From Magnetococcales bacterium (GTDB taxonomy: Bacteria > Pseudomonadota > Magnetococcia > Magnetococcales > Magnetaquicoccaceae): 53,600 nucleotides of DNA. The translations under genes and the position numbers were made by a program. This document shows positions 9,801 through 22,250 of the stretch, one piece after another. The DNA lies in NCBI GenBank assembly GCA_015231375.1, contig JADGBT010000028.1:1-53600 (forward strand), given 5' to 3'. Within the stretch, counting starts at the first letter, position 1. Each line of letters opens with the position of its first letter. The notes under the pieces were generated by a model. It was not told the DNA's origin and did not search any database. It worked only from the letters and a program-made list of their open reading frames with translations.

Positions 9801-12057
9801 GCTGATCGACCGGTTGAAGGCCCAACACCCCGATGCCCACACCGCGCTGATGGCCACCACCTTCAACATGGACCATCCCATCGAACTGGGGGATGCGCTG
9901 GGGTTACAGGCGGAATGGTTTCCGCAGCCGATCCATGTATTGGACAACGCCTTGAGCGTCAACGTCACCGAGATCCAGGGGGAGTTGGTGGTGGAGTTCG
10001 ACTACAGCACCGAGTTGTTCGATCCCGCCACCCTGGAACGCTGGAGCGGCCATTTCCACACCCTGCTGGCCTCCATGGTCGCCGACGCGCAAGGCATCAC
10101 CCCGCCCACGCCGGTGCGCAACCTGCCCCTGCTCACCCCGCAAGAACGCCACCACATCTTGACCGCCTGGAATCAGCCCCGGTATCTGTCGTCCCGCCAC
10201 GGCACGTTCGACGCCCTGCATCAAGGCGTCGAACGCCATGCCGTCGAAAACCCGGAGGCCCTGGCCCTGCGCCTCGATGACCGGGTTCTCAGTTATGGCG
10301 ACCTCAACGCCCGCTCCAACCGGCTGGCCCATCACCTGATCCGCTCCGGGGTTAGCCCTGGCTCGCGGGTGGGACTGCTGGTGGAACGCTCCCTGGAGAT
10401 GATCGTGGCCCTGCTGGCCATTCTCAAGGCGGGCGGGGCCTATGTGCCCCTGGATCCGGAAACCCCCACGGCCCGACTGGCTTTCGTGATCGAAGACGCC
10501 GGATTCGTCGGCATCGTCACCCATGCCGCCCTGGCCCCCCGCCTGCCCCCGTTGCCGAATCACGCGAATCAGGCTGCGCTTCGGGTGATCCTGGATGACT
10601 GTTGGTCAGCGCTGCCGGAATCCGACTCCGGCAATCCCGACCTCCCCATCCAGCCCGACCAGCCCGCCTATGTGATCTACACCTCCGGCTCCACCGGGGA
10701 ACCCAAAGGGGTGGTGGTGGAGCATCACACCATCGTGCGCCACTGTCTGGATTACGGGACCATGCTGGAGATCACGCCGGCGGATCGGGTGTTGCAGTTC
10801 AGCGCGTTGCATTTCGATTTTTCGGTGGAAGACATCTTCACCCCGTTTCTGGCCGGAGCCGGGCTGGTGTTGCGGGGTCCGGAGATCTGGACCGCCGCCG
10901 AGTTCAACCGTCAGGTGGACCAGCACGGCATCACCCTGGCGGGTCTGACCCCGGCCTATCTGCAACCCCTGGTCCACGCCTGGGAAAACCATCCCCACGA
11001 AGCCCCCCATAGCCAACTCCGCTGCGTGACCGTCGGCGGAGACGCGGTGCCCAAAAGTCTGGTGGAGCAGTATCAACGCACCCCCATGGGGGCCGTGCCC
11101 CTGTGGAACACCTACGGCCCCACCGAAGCGGTGGTCACCGCCCTGGTGCATCCCATCGGCCCCATGGCGCAAGAGAGCCATCCCCGCGTTCCCATTGGCC
11201 GTCCGTTGGGACGACGCAGCGCCTGCATTCTCGACCCCCAGGGGGAACCCCTGCCCATCGGGGTGCCCGGCGAACTGCATCTGGGGGGCATGGAGTTGGC
11301 CAAGGGATATCTCAACCGCCCGGAACTGACCCGGGAGCGCTTCATTCCCGACCCCTTCAGTCCCCACGCCAACGCCCGGCTGTACAAAACCGGAGACCGT
11401 GCCCGTTATCGGCCGGACGGACAGATCGATTTTCTCGGGCGCATAGACACCCAGACCAAAATTCGCGGCTTTCGCATCGAGATGGGCGACATCGAATCCA
11501 CCCTCACGCGCCACGCGGGGATCCACGAGGTAGTGGTCCAACCCCATGTCCAAGAAAACGGGGAGACCATCCTGGTGGCCTATCTGGTCCACACCCGGCA
11601 ACCGCCCCCCACGGATTCCCAGTTGCGCGCCCATCTGCAAACCCAGTTGCCGGACTACATGATCCCGTCCCGTTTCATCCCGTTGGAGGCACTGCCTCTG
11701 ACCAGCAACGGCAAGGTGGACCGGCGGGCGCTGCCAACACCTGAGCGCGCCGCAACGGTTCCGGCTGATCTGGTGGCTCCCCGCACCCCCACGGAACAGA
11801 CCATGGCCCAAATCTGGAGCGCCCTGCTGGACAAAACGGAGATCGGCGTTCATGACCATTTCTTCGATCTGGGGGGCCATTCGCTGCTGGCGGTTCAGGT
11901 CATCTCCCAGGTGCGCGACCGCCTGACGGTGGAGTTGCCCATCGGCCTGTTCTTTCAATATCCCACCATCGCCGGACTGGCCGAACGCATCGACGCCGCC
12001 TTGGGCATTGCCCTCAACGACCATCCCGACACGGAACGCGAGGAGTTCGTCTTTTGA
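3874..12057 (+). CDS. hybrid PKS-aminotransferase-NRPS: KS-AT-ACP-AMT-C-A-PCP
   Basis: A 2727-residue multienzyme. KS spans about 41-466 with C215, H350 and H390 all present. AT (about 588-900) has GHSIG with S681 and HAVH at 781-784, which fits malonyl-CoA. ACP carries its pantetheine serine at S1003. A Pro/Ala/Thr linker and a helix near 1110-1130 precede a class III aminotransferase (about 1200-1630) with PLP lysine K1458. Then come C (HHILIDG at 1780-1786), A (about 2110-2620, with YTSGSTG and [10 protein letters not shown]) and PCP (S2670). In MycA and McyE this order makes a beta-ketoacyl thioester, transaminates it to a beta-amino acid and joins it to one amino acid. My alignment gives an unfamiliar A-domain pocket (D-F-E-G-V-V-T-V-T), so specificity is unassigned. 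No loading domain precedes KS. The start ATG follows AAGGAG. Confidence 0.95.
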   Translation: MSQMSQEPSGSEANPLSSVKQALLAVREMSAKLKAMEATRSEPIAIIGASCRFPGNADSLEPFWELLKNGVDAITPVPPDRWNADAWHDPDPDKPGTISTRFGGFIGDPTPFDPQFFEISRREAASLDPQQRLLLELTWEALERANIPHEALRGQSAGVFVAMSNVDYALLMHKNRDPKEIDAYFITGNASSVAAGRLSYFLGVTGPSLSVDTACSSSLLATHLACQSLRQRECDLGLVAGVNRILIPEVSVNFSKGHMLAPDGRCKTFDARADGYARGEGCGALVLKRLSDALRDNDTILAVIRSSAVNQDGASGGLTIPSGLAQERVIRQALANGTLKPEQIDYVETHGTGTPLGDPIEVDALAKVFGSNRGADRPLMIGSVKTNFGHLESAAGMASILKTTLALRHRAIPPHLHCHTPSPHIDWKKAPITVPNRLTPWPNTGNEPARAGISSFAFGGTNVHMILEEAPAPNASASAAAPLAPPPPLALLPLAAKNLPALQALARRHAAHLTDNPHQSWWDICHTAATGRTGFRHRLALVAPTSADAPLPEVLNHFAENRIDKTFVRGRASWGLVPGEESPTGLPPKIAFLFTGMGSQYLGMGQELYQSQPVFRETLDQCDDILRPWLSPSLLTVLHGTDPAPLNRPEYAHSAIFAVACALTRLWRSWGIEPSVVLGHSIGEYAAAWAAGMFSLEEGLRVIVQRGRLIGSLAAGGKMALVATGEEEVQRAIAPHAARVALAAINGPAYCTISGDGERVEQLLADFAEAGIPGQLLKSDHAVHSPLVEPILAEFEQLLTALPLTEPKLELITNLTGKRATAHMETPGYWRQQMRQPARFADAILAARQAGCTAFVEIGAQPVLIGLGSMALRELTPEPLWLASLKEGQGEWSMLLRSLGTLYTHGASVEWKSFYRDYACQRVTLPTYPFQRSYCWYTETPTLPTPSQPEPVAEPVDMTTHTPSDNPGPRIPQRLQQLIAQQLRANPEEVDLHTPFLEMGADSLILMEILQAIDKRFGVRIAIRRIFEDLSTPDAVANHIAHALPADWCDPDDQTPAPAAPSTETPTKTPAAVTASAPQTTTLHHPPAPNVTTTATPATATAPGSVVEQVVMRQLELMTQQLALLRGDPLPASPTAGIAAPAGPLPIAPPPAAPAKPQGQTGGHFASFHDQDASALTPSQQAFLDGFIQRYIQRTQTSRTRAEQERIHWADVRSLMGMRPETKRLSYPILSSEATESGFIDLDGNHYVDLASGFGAHLFGLKAPFITQAMQAQIEKGVHLGPQSAVSGEVARLIRELTGVERVAFCCTGTEAVMSAIRLARAATGRTRIAMFSGSYHGHSDGVLVMAGKVDGQACTVPMVPGVPPGPVAETLILNYDKPDALETIRAHADSLAAILVEPVPSRQPTLQPKAFLHQLRALTLELNIPLIFDEMITGFRIEAGGAQAHFGVEADLVTYGKVLGGGLPMGVVAGKVRFIDQVDGGLWRFDDPDSFPSHETTLAGAGTFRRHPLSLAAALAILTRIKDEGPALHARLNQRAERLENDLHALFQSKKVPVRIARFGSLFRFVQSGNFSYTYQPLEMDLLHYGLIEKGIYLWEGRTCFISTAHTDLDMEQVVNAVRTTVEELLNAGFFPSAGHTPTPPAPVEKILPLSDAQTQLWMLDQMHPDSSLCNLSFTNLELQGPLDPQALHEAARRVIQRHDALRTTIAPHAPRQTVLPAVAFTIPLTDLSHLDESARQAELTRWFQQEAATPIDITQPPPFRLTVIRLQPERHRLVFAAHHILIDGMSLVVLLRELFTLYTDLKQGLSTPLPPAMPLDHYLNWRQACDRSLEMQPHEAYWLDQFSGPLPALELPWDRPPRQTSDYRAARAVLRIENTLYQSLKKVCAQFNSTLFMVLLSTYQLFLHRLSNQDELVVGILVLGRPPAAQKQPLIGYCSHILPLKSRLEGNPDFAAFLKGVKQTLLNALEHQNYPFARLIDRLKAQHPDAHTALMATTFNMDHPIELGDALGLQAEWFPQPIHVLDNALSVNVTEIQGELVVEFDYSTELFDPATLERWSGHFHTLLASMVADAQGITPPTPVRNLPLLTPQERHHILTAWNQPRYLSSRHGTFDALHQGVERHAVENPEALALRLDDRVLSYGDLNARSNRLAHHLIRSGVSPGSRVGLLVERSLEMIVALLAILKAGGAYVPLDPETPTARLAFVIEDAGFVGIVTHAALAPRLPPLPNHANQAALRVILDDCWSALPESDSGNPDLPIQPDQPAYVIYTSGSTGEPKGVVVEHHTIVRHCLDYGTMLEITPADRVLQFSALHFDFSVEDIFTPFLAGAGLVLRGPEIWTAAEFNRQVDQHGITLAGLTPAYLQPLVHAWENHPHEAPHSQLRCVTVGGDAVPKSLVEQYQRTPMGAVPLWNTYGPTEAVVTALVHPIGPMAQESHPRVPIGRPLGRRSACILDPQGEPLPIGVPGELHLGGMELAKGYLNRPELTRERFIPDPFSPHANARLYKTGDRARYRPDGQIDFLGRIDTQTKIRGFRIEMGDIESTLTRHAGIHEVVVQPHVQENGETILVAYLVHTRQPPPTDSQLRAHLQTQLPDYMIPSRFIPLEALPLTSNGKVDRRALPTPERAATVPADLVAPRTPTEQTMAQIWSALLDKTEIGVHDHFFDLGGHSLLAVQVISQVRDRLTVELPIGLFFQYPTIAGLAERIDAALGIALNDHPDTEREEFVF

Positions 12058-15000
12058 GCCACTCATCCCCCTCCATCGAATCCCTGCTTTCCGAATTGCG
12101 CGGCCTGGGCATCGCCGTGCTGGCCGACGGAGAGAATCTGCGGGTCAGCGCCCCCAAAAACAGCATGACCGCCGCCTTACGCCAACAGGTGGCCGACCGC
12201 AAAACCGAGCTTCTGGCCCATCTGCGGCACGAAGCCGCCCAAAACGTCACCATCCGGATCCCCCAACCGGGAGAAAAATCCCGCACCATTCCGGTCGTGC
12301 CTCGTCATCCGGATCAGGAGTTGCCCCTCTCTTTCGCCCAGCAACGGTTGTGGTTTCTGGATCAACTGGAAAGCGGCTCCACCTGGAACATCCCCGCCGC
12401 CTTGCGCATGACCGGCCCGTTGAACCGCGCCGCGCTCACCCACGCCTTGAACGATCTGGTGGCCCGTCACGAAGTGTTGCGCACCGCTTTCGGCAAAGGA
12501 CGCGACGGGGAGACCCCCATCCAGATCATCGCCCCTCCGGCTCCCGTGGCGCTGCCGGTGATCGACCTGGAACCCCTGGACCCGGAACGCCAGCAAGCCG
12601 AAGTGCGCCTCTGGATCGCCCGAGGCGAGGATTACCGCTTTGATCTGGCTACCGGCCCCCTGCTGTGGGTCCACCTGTTGCGGCTCTCCGACACCGCTCA
12701 TCTGCTGCTTTTGACCCTGCACCACATCATTGCCGATGGCTGGTCCGTGGGGGTGTTGATCCACGAAATGGCGGCGCTGTATGCCCGGCATGTCGGCTCC
12801 CCGGCTCCCGTGGTCCTGCCGGAATTGCCGATCCAGTACGCGGATTTCGCCGTCTGGCAACGGGGCTGGTTGCAAGAAGGGGAGCTGGACCGCCAACTCG
12901 CCTACTGGCAAAAAACCCTGACCGGCGCCCCGGCCCTGCTGGAACTGCCCACAGACCGGCCCCGACCGGCGCAGCAGACCTTTCGTGGCGCGGTGGAGCG
13001 CTTCTCCTTCGGTCCCGCCCTCACCCAGGGGTTGCGCCAGTTGAGCCGCGACAACCAGACCACCTTGTTCATGACCCTGCTGGGTGGGTTCACGGTGCTG
13101 CTGTCTCGTTACAGCGGACAGTCCGACCTCGTGGTCGGCTCGCCGGTGGCCAATCGCAACCGGGCCGAGCTGGAAGGCTTGATCGGATTTTTCGTCAACA
13201 CCCTGGTGTTGCGCCTGGATCTCTCCCAGGAACCCACCTTCCGCACCCTGCTGCAACAGATCCGCCAGACCACCCTGGAGGCCTACGCCCATCAGGATGT
13301 GCCTTTCGAGCATCTGGTGGAACGGCTCAAACCGACCCGCACCCGCAGTTACTCGCCGTTGTTCCAGGTGATGTTCATCCTGCAAAACACCCCGGAAACC
13401 CGGCTCGAACTGCCGGAGATGACCATTCACCTGCAAGACCAGGAACAGATTCCGGCCAAATACGATCTGCTCTTGGGCATGGAAGAGCATGCCTCCGGCC
13501 TCAAAGGAGAGTTCGAGTACAATACCGACCTGTTCGATCCGACCACCATCCAGCGCATGATCGGACACTTGGAAACCGTACTGCACGCCGCCGTCCGCAA
13601 TCCGGATCAATCCTGCGCCCGCATGCCCCTGCTGACTCCGGGGGAGTACCAGCTCATGGTCCATGACTGGAACCGCTCCCCCTGTCCGGAACCGGAGACC
13701 ACCTGTCTGCACACCCTGATCGAAGCCCAGGTGGCCCGCACTCCCGAGGCTCCCGCTTTGGTCTTTGAAGGCACGACCCTCAGCTACCACGCCCTCAACC
13801 AGCAAGCCAACCAACTGGCCCACCACCTGATCGCCCTCAGCGTGCAGCCGGGCACCCTGGTGGGCATCTGCCTGGATCGGTCGCTGCAAACGGTCATCGG
13901 AGTGCTGGCGATTCTCAAGGCGGGGGGGGCCTATGTGCCCATGGATCCCTATCATCCACCGGAACGGCTCTCCTTGCTGATCGAAGACGCCCGACTGGCC
14001 TTCCTGGTGACCCAAAGCCCGATCCTGACCCGGCTGCCCACCCATCAGGCCCGCACCATCCTGCTGGACTCGGAGGCCGAAACCATTCGCAGCCGCCCCG
14101 CCACCAATCCCGACACCCGGGTCACGCCGCTGCATCCCACCTATGTCATCTACACCTCCGGCTCCACCGGACGGCCCAAAGGGGTGGTGATCCGTCACGA
14201 CCGGCTGGTGCGCATGTTCCTGGTGATGCGGGAGTGGTACCAGTTCGACGCCCGGGATGTCTGGTCCCTATTTCACGCCTTCTCGTTCGATTTTTCCGTC
14301 TGGGAGATGTGGGGCGCGTTGCTGTTCGGAGGACGGCTGGTGGTGGTCTCCCGGGATACCGCCCGCTCCCCGGAGGCGTTTTACGAGCTGTTGCACAGCG
14401 AACGGATCACCATTCTCAACAACAACCCCTCGGTGTTCCAGGCCCTGACCAACCTGGAAGAGTCGGGTCACGCCAAACCCTTGAGTCTGCGGCTGGTGAT
14501 CTTCGGGGCCGAGCCTCTCAAGCTGCAAAACCTCAAACCCTGGTTCGACCGCCACGGGGACCAAATCCCGCAACTGATCAATCTGTATGGCATCACCGAA
14601 TCCACGGTCCACACCACCTATCACGCCTTGAGTCGCGCCGATCTGGAGCAGCCCCATCTGCGCATCGGCCCCCCCCGAGCCGAGCTGCACCCGTTGTACA
14701 TCCTGGATGACCACCTGCAACCCGTGCCCATCGGGGTGCCGGGGATTCTGTACGCCGGAGGCATCGGACTGGCCACCGGTTATCTCAACCAGCCGGAGTT
14801 GACCGCCAAGGCCTTTCTGCCGGATCCCTTCAATCCCCACCCGGACAGCCGTTTGCAACGCACCGGGGATCTGGCCCGTTTTCTGCCGGATGGCAACATC
14901 CACTTTCTGGGACGCAAGGACTATCAGGTGAAGGTGCGGGGATTCCGCATCGAACTCGGAGAGATCGAAGCCAATCTGGCCCAACACCCGGACCTCTACG

Positions 15001-18000
15001 AAGCCGCCGCCACCACCTGGGAGCCGCAACCGGGAGACAAACGGCTGGTGGCCTATGTGGAGGTGGAAAAGGGACACACTCCCCCCACCGCCGCAGAGCT
15101 GCGGGCCTATCTCAAACGCAAGCTGCCGGATTACATGGTTCCGGCCCTTTTCCAGATCCTGGAGGCCCTGCCCCGCTCCCCGAACGGCAAGGTGGACCGG
15201 CGTCTGCTCACCCCTCCGGCCAGCGACGACGCCCCTGCGACCCCGGCCAGCCAGGATCCGTTGCGCACCCCCACCGAAGAGATGGTCGCCGCCACCTGGG
15301 GCGCGTTGCTGAATCGCCCACGGGTCAACCGCGCGGATCATTTCTTCGAACTGGGGGGACACTCCCTGATGGCCACACGGGTCATGGCCCGGCTGCGGGA
15401 TCTGTTCGCGCTGGATCTGCCCCTGACTTTGCTGTTCGACCACCCCACCGTGGCGGACATGAGCGCCCAGATCGACACCGCGCGCCTGCAATCCAATCGC
15501 ATGCCCCCGCCCCCTCCGATCCGGATCGCCGCCAAGGATGCCGCCCTGCCCCTGTCGTTTTCCCAGCAACGGTTGTGGTTCCTGGAACAACTGGAAGGGG
15601 GACTGGCCACCTATCACATGCCCGGCGCCATGGCCCTGACCGGCTCCCTGGACGCCAACGCCCTGGAACGAGCGATCCATGCCATCATCCGGCGTCACGA
15701 ATCCCTGCGCACCACCTTCCAGGTGATCGACGGGGATCCGGTGCAACGGATCCTGCCCCCGGTGGATCGGCCCATCACCCGCATTCCACTACCGCCGGGA
15801 GAGAGCGTGCAACAACTGGGCAGCGCCGAGATGCAAAAGCCTTTCGACCTGACCCGCGACTTCATGCTGCGGGCCACCCTGATCGAAACCGGCCCCCAGG
15901 ACCACACCCTGCTGTTCACCTTTCACCACATCGCGGCGGACGGCTGGTCCATCACGATTTTCATCAGTGAATTGATCCAACTGTACAACGCCTTTCTCCA
16001 GGGTCAGCCGGATCCCCTGCCCCCGCTGCCGATTCAATACGCGGATTACAGCCAATGGCAACGGCAGTGGCTCCAGGGTCCAGTCCTCGACACCCAGTTG
16101 GCCTACTGGAAACACCATCTGGCGGATGCCCCGGTGTTGCTGGAGCTGCCCACCGACCGGCTGCGCCCGCCGATCCAGACCTATCATGGCGCCGACGCCT
16201 ATTTTCATGTGGATCTGGAGACCGCGCGAGGCATCGCCCGCTTGAGCCGCGACACCGGCACCACGGTGTTCATGACTCTGCTGGCCGCCTTCACCACCCT
16301 GCTGGGTCGTTTGAGCGATCAGCAGGATGTGATCGTCGGCACCCCGGTGGCCAACCGCAACCGCCCGGAAACCGAAGGATTGATCGGCTTTTTCGTCAAC
16401 ACCCTGGCCTTGCGGGTGGACCTCTCCGGGGATCCGGCCTTCCGGGAACTGCTGGCCCGGGTACGACGCACCACCCTGGACGCCTTCGCCCATCAGGACA
16501 TCCCCTTCGAGCAACTGGTGGAAGCCCTGCAACCCACCCGCAACTTGAGCCACGCTCCGTTGTTCCAGGTGCTGTTCGCGCTCCAGAACGCCCCCTTCAC
16601 GCCTTTGGAGATGACCGGCCTGACCATCACGCCCCTGGATCTTTACGGCAAATCGGCCAAATTCGACATCTCCCTCTCCATGGAAGAGACGGATCAGGGG
16701 ATGACCGGCAACATCGAGTACAACACCGATCTGTTCGACGCCGCCACCATCCAACGCATGATCGGCCATTTCAAAAACCTGCTGGCCAGTCTGGTGGCCC
16801 AGCCGGAACTCTCCCTCTCCCGGCTGCCCATGTTGAGCGCCGCCGAACGGCAACAACTGCTGGAAACCTGGAACGACACCCATCAAGACTACCCCAACCA
16901 TCACCTCTGCCTGCATCAGTTGTTTGAAGAACAGGCGCTGCGCACTCCGGAAGCCACCGCCTTGGTGTGCGACGATGGCCGCAGCCTGTCGTATGCGGCC
17001 TTGAACCGCAAAGCCAACCAACTGGCCCACCATCTGCGCGCCCTCGGGGTCGGGCCGGACAATCTGGTGGGCATCTGCCTGGAACGCAACCAGGAACTGG
17101 TGATCGCCCTGCTGGCCACCCTCAAAGCCGGAGGGGCCTATGTGCCCCTGGATCCCAACTATCCCCAGGATCGCATCGCCTTCATGCTCGACGACATGCA
17201 ACAAGGGGATACGGGCGCCCATGGTCCGGTGCTTTTGACCCAGCAATCGATCCGGCCCCAACTGCCTCCGACCCGGGCGCGGGTGATCAGCCTGGATGGC
17301 CCGGAGGCTCAGACCATCGCCGACTTGAGTACCGACACCCCCGCGCCCCTGGCCACACCCGACCATCTGGCCTATGTGATCTACACCTCCGGCTCCACCG
17401 GACGGCCCAAAGGGGTGGCCATCGAACACCACAGCCCCGTGACCCTGATCCATTGGACCCAGGGCTATTACGAACGCGCCTGGTTCGATCAGGTGCTGGC
17501 TTCGACTTCCATCTGCTTCGACCTGTCGGTATTCGAGTTGTTTGTCCCGTTGAGCTGGGGCGGCACCATCGTCTTGGTGCGAGACGCCTTAGCCCTGCCC
17601 GCAGCGGTGGAAGCCGGACACCGGATCACCCTGATCAACACCGTGCCTTCGGCCATGGCCGCGCTGCTGCGTCTGGGACCGCTGCCGGAATCGGTCAGGC
17701 TGATCATTCTGGCCGGGGAACCCTTCAAGGACACCCTGGCCCACGGCATCTACGCCAATCCGTCGGTGCTGCATTTCTACAATCTTTACGGACCTTCCGA
17801 GGATACCACCTACTCCACCTACGCCCGCATTCCGGCGGATCTGCAAGGTGCCCCCTCCATCGGTCGGCCCATCGCCAACACCCAGGCCTACATCCTGGAT
17901 CACCACCTGGAACCGGTTCCCGTGGGGGTGGTGGGAGAACTCCTGTTAAGCGGCGACGGACTGGCCCGGGCCTATCTCAACCGGCCCGACCTGACCGCCG

Positions 18001-20111
18001 AAAAGTTCATCCCCAACCCCTTCCGCCCCGGCACCCGCCTGTACAAGACCGGGGATTTGGCCCGCTACCGCCCGGACGGCTCCATCGATTTTCTCGGACG
18101 GCGGGATCATCAGGTCAAGGTGCGGGGATTCCGCATCGAACTGGGAGAGGTGGAAAACGCGCTCCAGCAACATCCCGACATCCGGGAAACGGTGGTGCTG
18201 GTGCGCGGCGACTCCAACGACAGCCGTTATCTGGCCGCCTACGTGGTGCCCCGGGTCTCTCCCGGCCCCACTGCGGGGGATCTGCGCGCCCATCTGAAAA
18301 AACGGGTGCCGGATTACATGGTGCCGGCCACCTTCGTTCTCATGCCCGACGGCCTGCCCCTCACCGCCAACGGCAAACTGGACCGCAAGGCCCTGCCGGA
18401 TCCGGAACGATCCCGCGAAGGACTGGAGACCACCCTGGCCGCCCCCCGCACCCACAAGGAACGGCTCCTGACCCGCCTGTGGCAGGAGGTGCTGGGTGTG
18501 GAACGGGTGGGCATCCACGACAATTTCTTCGAGCTGGGGGGTGACTCCATCTTGAGCATCCAGATCGTGGCGCGTGCCCGTCAGGCCGGGGTGAACCTGA
18601 CCCTGCGCCAGATCTTCCAGCACCAGACCATCGCCGAACTGGCCCTGATGGCCGACCAGACCCGCGCCGTTCAGTCCGAACAGGGCGCCATCACCGGTCC
18701 GGCGCCTCTGACCGCCATTCAACGCTGGTTCCTGGATCGTCACACCCCGTCCCCCCATCATTTCAATCAGTCCCATCTGCTCGTCACCCCGCCCCACATG
18801 TCGGCGCCATGGCTGAAAGTGGCGGTGGGACAACTGCTGCTGTGGCACGACGCCCTGCGCGCCCGTTTTGTGCGCCAAGGAGACGCCTGGCATCAAGAGA
18901 TCGCCCCCCCGGATGACGCCATTCCCTTCACGGTGGAAAATCTCACCGCCCGGCCCCCGGAGCTATGGCAATCCACCATCGAAGCCCACGCCGAACGTCT
19001 GCAATCCACCCTGGACCTGACCCATGGCCCCCTGGTGCGCGTGGTCTTCTTCCAAGGCCCAGACCATCAACCGGGACGATTGCTGTTCATCATCCACCAT
19101 CTGGTCATCGACGGCGTATCCTGGCGCATCCTGCTGGAAGACCTGGAAACCGCCTACGAACAGGCCGCCCAGGGACAAACCGTCGCGCTTCCCTCCAAGA
19201 CCTCCTCTTTCCGGCAATGGGCGCAACGGATCACCGCGCCCGCCTTCCTGGAAACCCTGCAACCGGAGCTGGACCACTGGCAACCCGTCGCCACCCGATC
19301 TTGCGCCGCATTGCCCCTGGACTGGCCCGACAACCGGACCCAAAACACCGTGGCCAGCGTGGCCTCCATCCGGGTCGCTCTGGATCCCGAAGAGACCAAT
19401 GCCCTGCTGCGCACCATTCCGGCTCTGTTTCACACCCAGATCAACGATCTGCTTCTGTCCGCCCTGGCCCAGGCCCTGCGCCAGTGGAGCCGACAGGATG
19501 GCCCTTTTCGGGTGGACCTGGAAGGACATGGCCGGGAGGAGCTGTTCGAGGATCTGGACATCTCCCGCACGGTGGGATGGTTCACCGCCTTGTTCCCGAT
19601 CCTGCTGGATCCCGGCACCCCGGAGGCGTGGCCCGCTGGCACCCTCCAAAAGACCACCGCGACCCTGCAAGCCACCCCCCGCCACGGCATCGGCCATGGA
19701 CTGCTGCGCCATGTTCAGGATACTCCCCTGCGCGCCACGCCCAATGCCGAGCTGAGTTTCAACTATTTCGGCCAATACGACGCCATGCTGGGCGAGTCGC
19801 GCCTGTTCACCCTGGCTGCGGAATCCACCGGTTCCACCATCGCCCCGCACGCCCCCCGGAGTCACCTCCTGGAACTCAACGGATTCGTCACCGCCGGACG
19901 CATGCAATGGGAATTCAGCTTCAGCACCGCCTTGCATCGCCCGGAAACCATCCAACGGTTGGCGGATCTTTTCGTCGGCGCCTTGCGACAATGGGTGCAA
20001 CAACAGGATACAGGTCCGCTCGCGCCGCTCCAGGCCGCGCCCGCCGAGGAACCACCCGAAGAAAGTCTGGATCCGGACGAACTGGATGCCTTGCTGGACG
20101 AACTGAGTTGA
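12054..20111 (+). CDS. NRPS subunit: TubC docking-C-A(Thr)-PCP-C-A(Ala-like)-PCP-E
   Basis: A 2685-residue synthetase starting with TTG in a TTGA overlap with the previous gene. Residues 1-58 are a TubC-type docking domain. Module 1: C (HHIIADG at 223-229), A (about 556-1055), PCP (S1104). Module 2: C (HHIAADG from 1291), A (about 1620-2118), PCP (GGDS with S2165, the form usual before epimerases). The last domain is an epimerase (about 2216-2652) with [10 protein letters not shown] from 2348, an EGHGRE motif and a GWFTALFP motif. Hand alignment to GrsA gives pocket residues D-F-W-N-I-G-L-V-H for the first A domain, one change from the published Thr code, and D-L-F-N-I-A-L-T-Y for the second, close to an Ala code. 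The protein ends in an acidic tail ([13 protein letters not shown]) and has no thioesterase. Confidence 0.95.
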   Translation: MSHSSPSIESLLSELRGLGIAVLADGENLRVSAPKNSMTAALRQQVADRKTELLAHLRHEAAQNVTIRIPQPGEKSRTIPVVPRHPDQELPLSFAQQRLWFLDQLESGSTWNIPAALRMTGPLNRAALTHALNDLVARHEVLRTAFGKGRDGETPIQIIAPPAPVALPVIDLEPLDPERQQAEVRLWIARGEDYRFDLATGPLLWVHLLRLSDTAHLLLLTLHHIIADGWSVGVLIHEMAALYARHVGSPAPVVLPELPIQYADFAVWQRGWLQEGELDRQLAYWQKTLTGAPALLELPTDRPRPAQQTFRGAVERFSFGPALTQGLRQLSRDNQTTLFMTLLGGFTVLLSRYSGQSDLVVGSPVANRNRAELEGLIGFFVNTLVLRLDLSQEPTFRTLLQQIRQTTLEAYAHQDVPFEHLVERLKPTRTRSYSPLFQVMFILQNTPETRLELPEMTIHLQDQEQIPAKYDLLLGMEEHASGLKGEFEYNTDLFDPTTIQRMIGHLETVLHAAVRNPDQSCARMPLLTPGEYQLMVHDWNRSPCPEPETTCLHTLIEAQVARTPEAPALVFEGTTLSYHALNQQANQLAHHLIALSVQPGTLVGICLDRSLQTVIGVLAILKAGGAYVPMDPYHPPERLSLLIEDARLAFLVTQSPILTRLPTHQARTILLDSEAETIRSRPATNPDTRVTPLHPTYVIYTSGSTGRPKGVVIRHDRLVRMFLVMREWYQFDARDVWSLFHAFSFDFSVWEMWGALLFGGRLVVVSRDTARSPEAFYELLHSERITILNNNPSVFQALTNLEESGHAKPLSLRLVIFGAEPLKLQNLKPWFDRHGDQIPQLINLYGITESTVHTTYHALSRADLEQPHLRIGPPRAELHPLYILDDHLQPVPIGVPGILYAGGIGLATGYLNQPELTAKAFLPDPFNPHPDSRLQRTGDLARFLPDGNIHFLGRKDYQVKVRGFRIELGEIEANLAQHPDLYEAAATTWEPQPGDKRLVAYVEVEKGHTPPTAAELRAYLKRKLPDYMVPALFQILEALPRSPNGKVDRRLLTPPASDDAPATPASQDPLRTPTEEMVAATWGALLNRPRVNRADHFFELGGHSLMATRVMARLRDLFALDLPLTLLFDHPTVADMSAQIDTARLQSNRMPPPPPIRIAAKDAALPLSFSQQRLWFLEQLEGGLATYHMPGAMALTGSLDANALERAIHAIIRRHESLRTTFQVIDGDPVQRILPPVDRPITRIPLPPGESVQQLGSAEMQKPFDLTRDFMLRATLIETGPQDHTLLFTFHHIAADGWSITIFISELIQLYNAFLQGQPDPLPPLPIQYADYSQWQRQWLQGPVLDTQLAYWKHHLADAPVLLELPTDRLRPPIQTYHGADAYFHVDLETARGIARLSRDTGTTVFMTLLAAFTTLLGRLSDQQDVIVGTPVANRNRPETEGLIGFFVNTLALRVDLSGDPAFRELLARVRRTTLDAFAHQDIPFEQLVEALQPTRNLSHAPLFQVLFALQNAPFTPLEMTGLTITPLDLYGKSAKFDISLSMEETDQGMTGNIEYNTDLFDAATIQRMIGHFKNLLASLVAQPELSLSRLPMLSAAERQQLLETWNDTHQDYPNHHLCLHQLFEEQALRTPEATALVCDDGRSLSYAALNRKANQLAHHLRALGVGPDNLVGICLERNQELVIALLATLKAGGAYVPLDPNYPQDRIAFMLDDMQQGDTGAHGPVLLTQQSIRPQLPPTRARVISLDGPEAQTIADLSTDTPAPLATPDHLAYVIYTSGSTGRPKGVAIEHHSPVTLIHWTQGYYERAWFDQVLASTSICFDLSVFELFVPLSWGGTIVLVRDALALPAAVEAGHRITLINTVPSAMAALLRLGPLPESVRLIILAGEPFKDTLAHGIYANPSVLHFYNLYGPSEDTTYSTYARIPADLQGAPSIGRPIANTQAYILDHHLEPVPVGVVGELLLSGDGLARAYLNRPDLTAEKFIPNPFRPGTRLYKTGDLARYRPDGSIDFLGRRDHQVKVRGFRIELGEVENALQQHPDIRETVVLVRGDSNDSRYLAAYVVPRVSPGPTAGDLRAHLKKRVPDYMVPATFVLMPDGLPLTANGKLDRKALPDPERSREGLETTLAAPRTHKERLLTRLWQEVLGVERVGIHDNFFELGGDSILSIQIVARARQAGVNLTLRQIFQHQTIAELALMADQTRAVQSEQGAITGPAPLTAIQRWFLDRHTPSPHHFNQSHLLVTPPHMSAPWLKVAVGQLLLWHDALRARFVRQGDAWHQEIAPPDDAIPFTVENLTARPPELWQSTIEAHAERLQSTLDLTHGPLVRVVFFQGPDHQPGRLLFIIHHLVIDGVSWRILLEDLETAYEQAAQGQTVALPSKTSSFRQWAQRITAPAFLETLQPELDHWQPVATRSCAALPLDWPDNRTQNTVASVASIRVALDPEETNALLRTIPALFHTQINDLLLSALAQALRQWSRQDGPFRVDLEGHGREELFEDLDISRTVGWFTALFPILLDPGTPEAWPAGTLQKTTATLQATPRHGIGHGLLRHVQDTPLRATPNAELSFNYFGQYDAMLGESRLFTLAAESTGSTIAPHAPRSHLLELNGFVTAGRMQWEFSFSTALHRPETIQRLADLFVGALRQWVQQQDTGPLAPLQAAPAEEPPEESLDPDELDALLDELS

Positions 20112-20291
20112 ATGAATGAATGAAAACAGAAACCAAACATGCAACCTTTGCAAGAGAAGCTCTTTTCAGTTGACGTGCTGATCGGTTATGATGATCCTGT
20201 ACTGTGCATTGTTCAACCATAGAATGGTATAGAACTTGCAATCTAAAATCGCATTGCCATCGATTTCCATCTCTTGAATAATGAGAGCATC
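20112..20291 (+). other. AT-rich gap before the TolC-family gene
   Basis: This gap is clearly richer in A and T than the synthetase genes and may hold a promoter. A TTGACG at 20170-20175 resembles a -35 box, but the matching -10 position (GATCCT) is poor. No terminator-like hairpin follows the synthetase stop, so read-through from the synthetase genes into the exporter gene is also possible. Confidence 0.3.
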
Positions 20292-22121
20292 ATGAAACCA
20301 ACCAAGCCATTTTTCTGGATCCTCCCTTCGATTCTCCCCGTACTGCTCGGCGGACCCACACCAGCCATGGCTGCCGAACGCGTCAGTCTGCAAGAAGAAA
20401 TTTTCAAGACCATGACCCCCACTCCGGAAGAACAAAACGGCAAATGGGGCATCGTGGACGCCATCAAAATGGCCATGGAAAACGACAACAGCGTCGAAGT
20501 GATCATGGCCAAGGGACTGCGGGAAGTGGCCGCCGGTGAATACCAGGAAAAGAGCGGGGCCTTCAATCCCACCTTTGGTTTCACCATGGAAAACAGCCAA
20601 AGCATCACCCCCGTGCCCCCGTGGGTGCAACAGCAATACGACGCCTTGAAGGCCCAGGAGGCCGCGTTGCCGGGCGGTTCCGCCCCCGCGCTGGCCCGCG
20701 CCCTGAGCGCACAGGCCGCGCGCGCGGAACAGGGCAATGGCACCTTCACCGGCTATGACATGAAAAATCTCTACGATGTGCAACAGATGTCCGCCGGTCT
20801 GCGGGCGTTGTACGACGCGGCCATCGAGAAAAATGTCCACCAGACCACGGCCGTGGCCTCTTTGAAACAATTCTATCGTCCCGGCTTCTTTGCCAAGATC
20901 GAAACCATTCTGGACCGCACCGATCCGGTCAACTATTACGACGTGGGCGCCCAGGGATCCGGCGCGACCAACATCGGCATCTCCCAGATTTCGATCCGCA
21001 TTCCGTTGCTGCGCAACAGCGGTTCGGACGCCTATCAATGGACCGTGGAAGAGAAAGAAAAGAAACTCGGTTACGAGTCCAAACAGCAGGATTACCGCCA
21101 TGCGGTCGCCAACCGTATTCGCACCGTGGCCAAAGCCTATTGGGACTACAAGGAGGCCATGGAAAAACAGGACATTCTGCGCGTGTCGGAAAAACTGGTC
21201 ACCAAATGGGCCGAATCCGCCAAGGGCAGGGCCGCCCGCAACACCAAAGGCAACAAGGACGAAGTCAACACCCTGACCGCCCGTCTGGCCTCCGAGTCTT
21301 TGGCCCTGGAAGAAGGACGCTCCAAGGTCTACGCCGCCAAGAACGCCCTGGCGGAAGCGGTGGGCATCTCCGTGGAAGAATTGACGGCCAAAGGCTATCC
21401 CGCCGACGATTTTCCGACGGTTTCGGCCAATGTCGAAGACAAGGCGCTGATCAAACGGTTGATGGTCCTCTCCCAGTCCGAGCGCTCCGACCTGCTGGCC
21501 GCCAAACTGACCGAAGAGCAATCCAACGTTCTGCTGACCAAGGCCAAAAAGGATCTGCTGCCCAATCTGGTGGTGGATGCCACCGGTGGCGTCATGGGGG
21601 GCAATGTGGAGGGCTCCAGCCTGAACAACGCCATGGACGGCTTCACCGACAATGTGGTCTCGCCGAACTGGAAAGTGGGCGTGACCTTTGAATATCCCTT
21701 CGGCAACGATGCGGCCCAAGGTATGGTCACGCAACGCAACATGGCGGTGATGCGGGATTCCATGCTGCTGGAAGAGAAAAACCGTACCGTTCAGATGAGC
21801 GTGAAAAAGAGCCTGAACGATCTCAAGCACTCGATTCCGAGCGTGGAACTGGCGAAAAAGTCCATCAAGAACTACTGGCCGAGCGTGGAAGGCTCTTTGG
21901 AAAAATACACCGCCCAAAGACAGAACGCGCCGCTTTCCACCCTGATGGATCTGCTCTCCCTGGAAGAAAAACTCAAAGACGCCCTCGCCAAACACATCGA
22001 GGCCAAAAGCTCCATGGCCAAGTCGCTGGTGGATGTCCGTTTCGCCACCGGCACCCTGCTGCCCAAGACCGAAGGCGACCAGTTCGTCATTGCCAAGGAA
22101 GCCATTCAGACCCTGCCGTAA
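20292..22121 (+). CDS. TolC-family outer-membrane efflux protein
   Basis: A 609-residue outer-membrane channel candidate. Residues 1-26 form a signal peptide (basic start, hydrophobic core, AMA before the cut). Two long alpha-helical halves rich in Glu, Lys and Ala follow, as in TolC, where trimers form a periplasmic tunnel. Stretches such as QISIRIPLLRNSG and GVTFEYPFGND look like the membrane strands of the two repeats. It is longer than typical TolC (about 470), mostly because of an insertion near 105-190 rich in Ala and Gln. It sits between the synthetases and the exporter ABC gene, so it probably carries the lipopeptide across the outer membrane. No membrane-fusion protein gene is in the cluster. 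The ATG at 20292 was chosen over an in-frame TTG at 20274 because it starts the signal peptide. Confidence 0.85.
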   Translation: MKPTKPFFWILPSILPVLLGGPTPAMAAERVSLQEEIFKTMTPTPEEQNGKWGIVDAIKMAMENDNSVEVIMAKGLREVAAGEYQEKSGAFNPTFGFTMENSQSITPVPPWVQQQYDALKAQEAALPGGSAPALARALSAQAARAEQGNGTFTGYDMKNLYDVQQMSAGLRALYDAAIEKNVHQTTAVASLKQFYRPGFFAKIETILDRTDPVNYYDVGAQGSGATNIGISQISIRIPLLRNSGSDAYQWTVEEKEKKLGYESKQQDYRHAVANRIRTVAKAYWDYKEAMEKQDILRVSEKLVTKWAESAKGRAARNTKGNKDEVNTLTARLASESLALEEGRSKVYAAKNALAEAVGISVEELTAKGYPADDFPTVSANVEDKALIKRLMVLSQSERSDLLAAKLTEEQSNVLLTKAKKDLLPNLVVDATGGVMGGNVEGSSLNNAMDGFTDNVVSPNWKVGVTFEYPFGNDAAQGMVTQRNMAVMRDSMLLEEKNRTVQMSVKKSLNDLKHSIPSVELAKKSIKNYWPSVEGSLEKYTAQRQNAPLSTLMDLLSLEEKLKDALAKHIEAKSSMAKSLVDVRFATGTLLPKTEGDQFVIAKEAIQTLP

Positions 22122-22136
22122 GCGTTTTGTCGGAAA

Positions 22137-22195
22137 CCAAAAAAACGCCTTCTTCAAGAGTCCCGGCGGTTGCACGGGGACTCTTGAAGAAGGCG
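22137..22195 (-). terminator. rho-independent terminator with 19-bp perfect stem
   Basis: Left arm 22146-22164 and right arm 22177-22195 are perfect 19-base complements with a 12-base loop. On the minus strand the stem is followed by a run of Ts (the A-run at 22139-22145 on the plus strand), placing it as the terminator of the sulfotransferase gene. It lies between two convergent genes and may also stop TolC transcripts, though no T-run follows on the plus strand. Confidence 0.85.
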
Positions 22196-22250
22196 AAAGG
22201 TCTCCTTGGCCGGGGTGGGATTCCTTGTTCGGATCACCCCACGCCCATCA

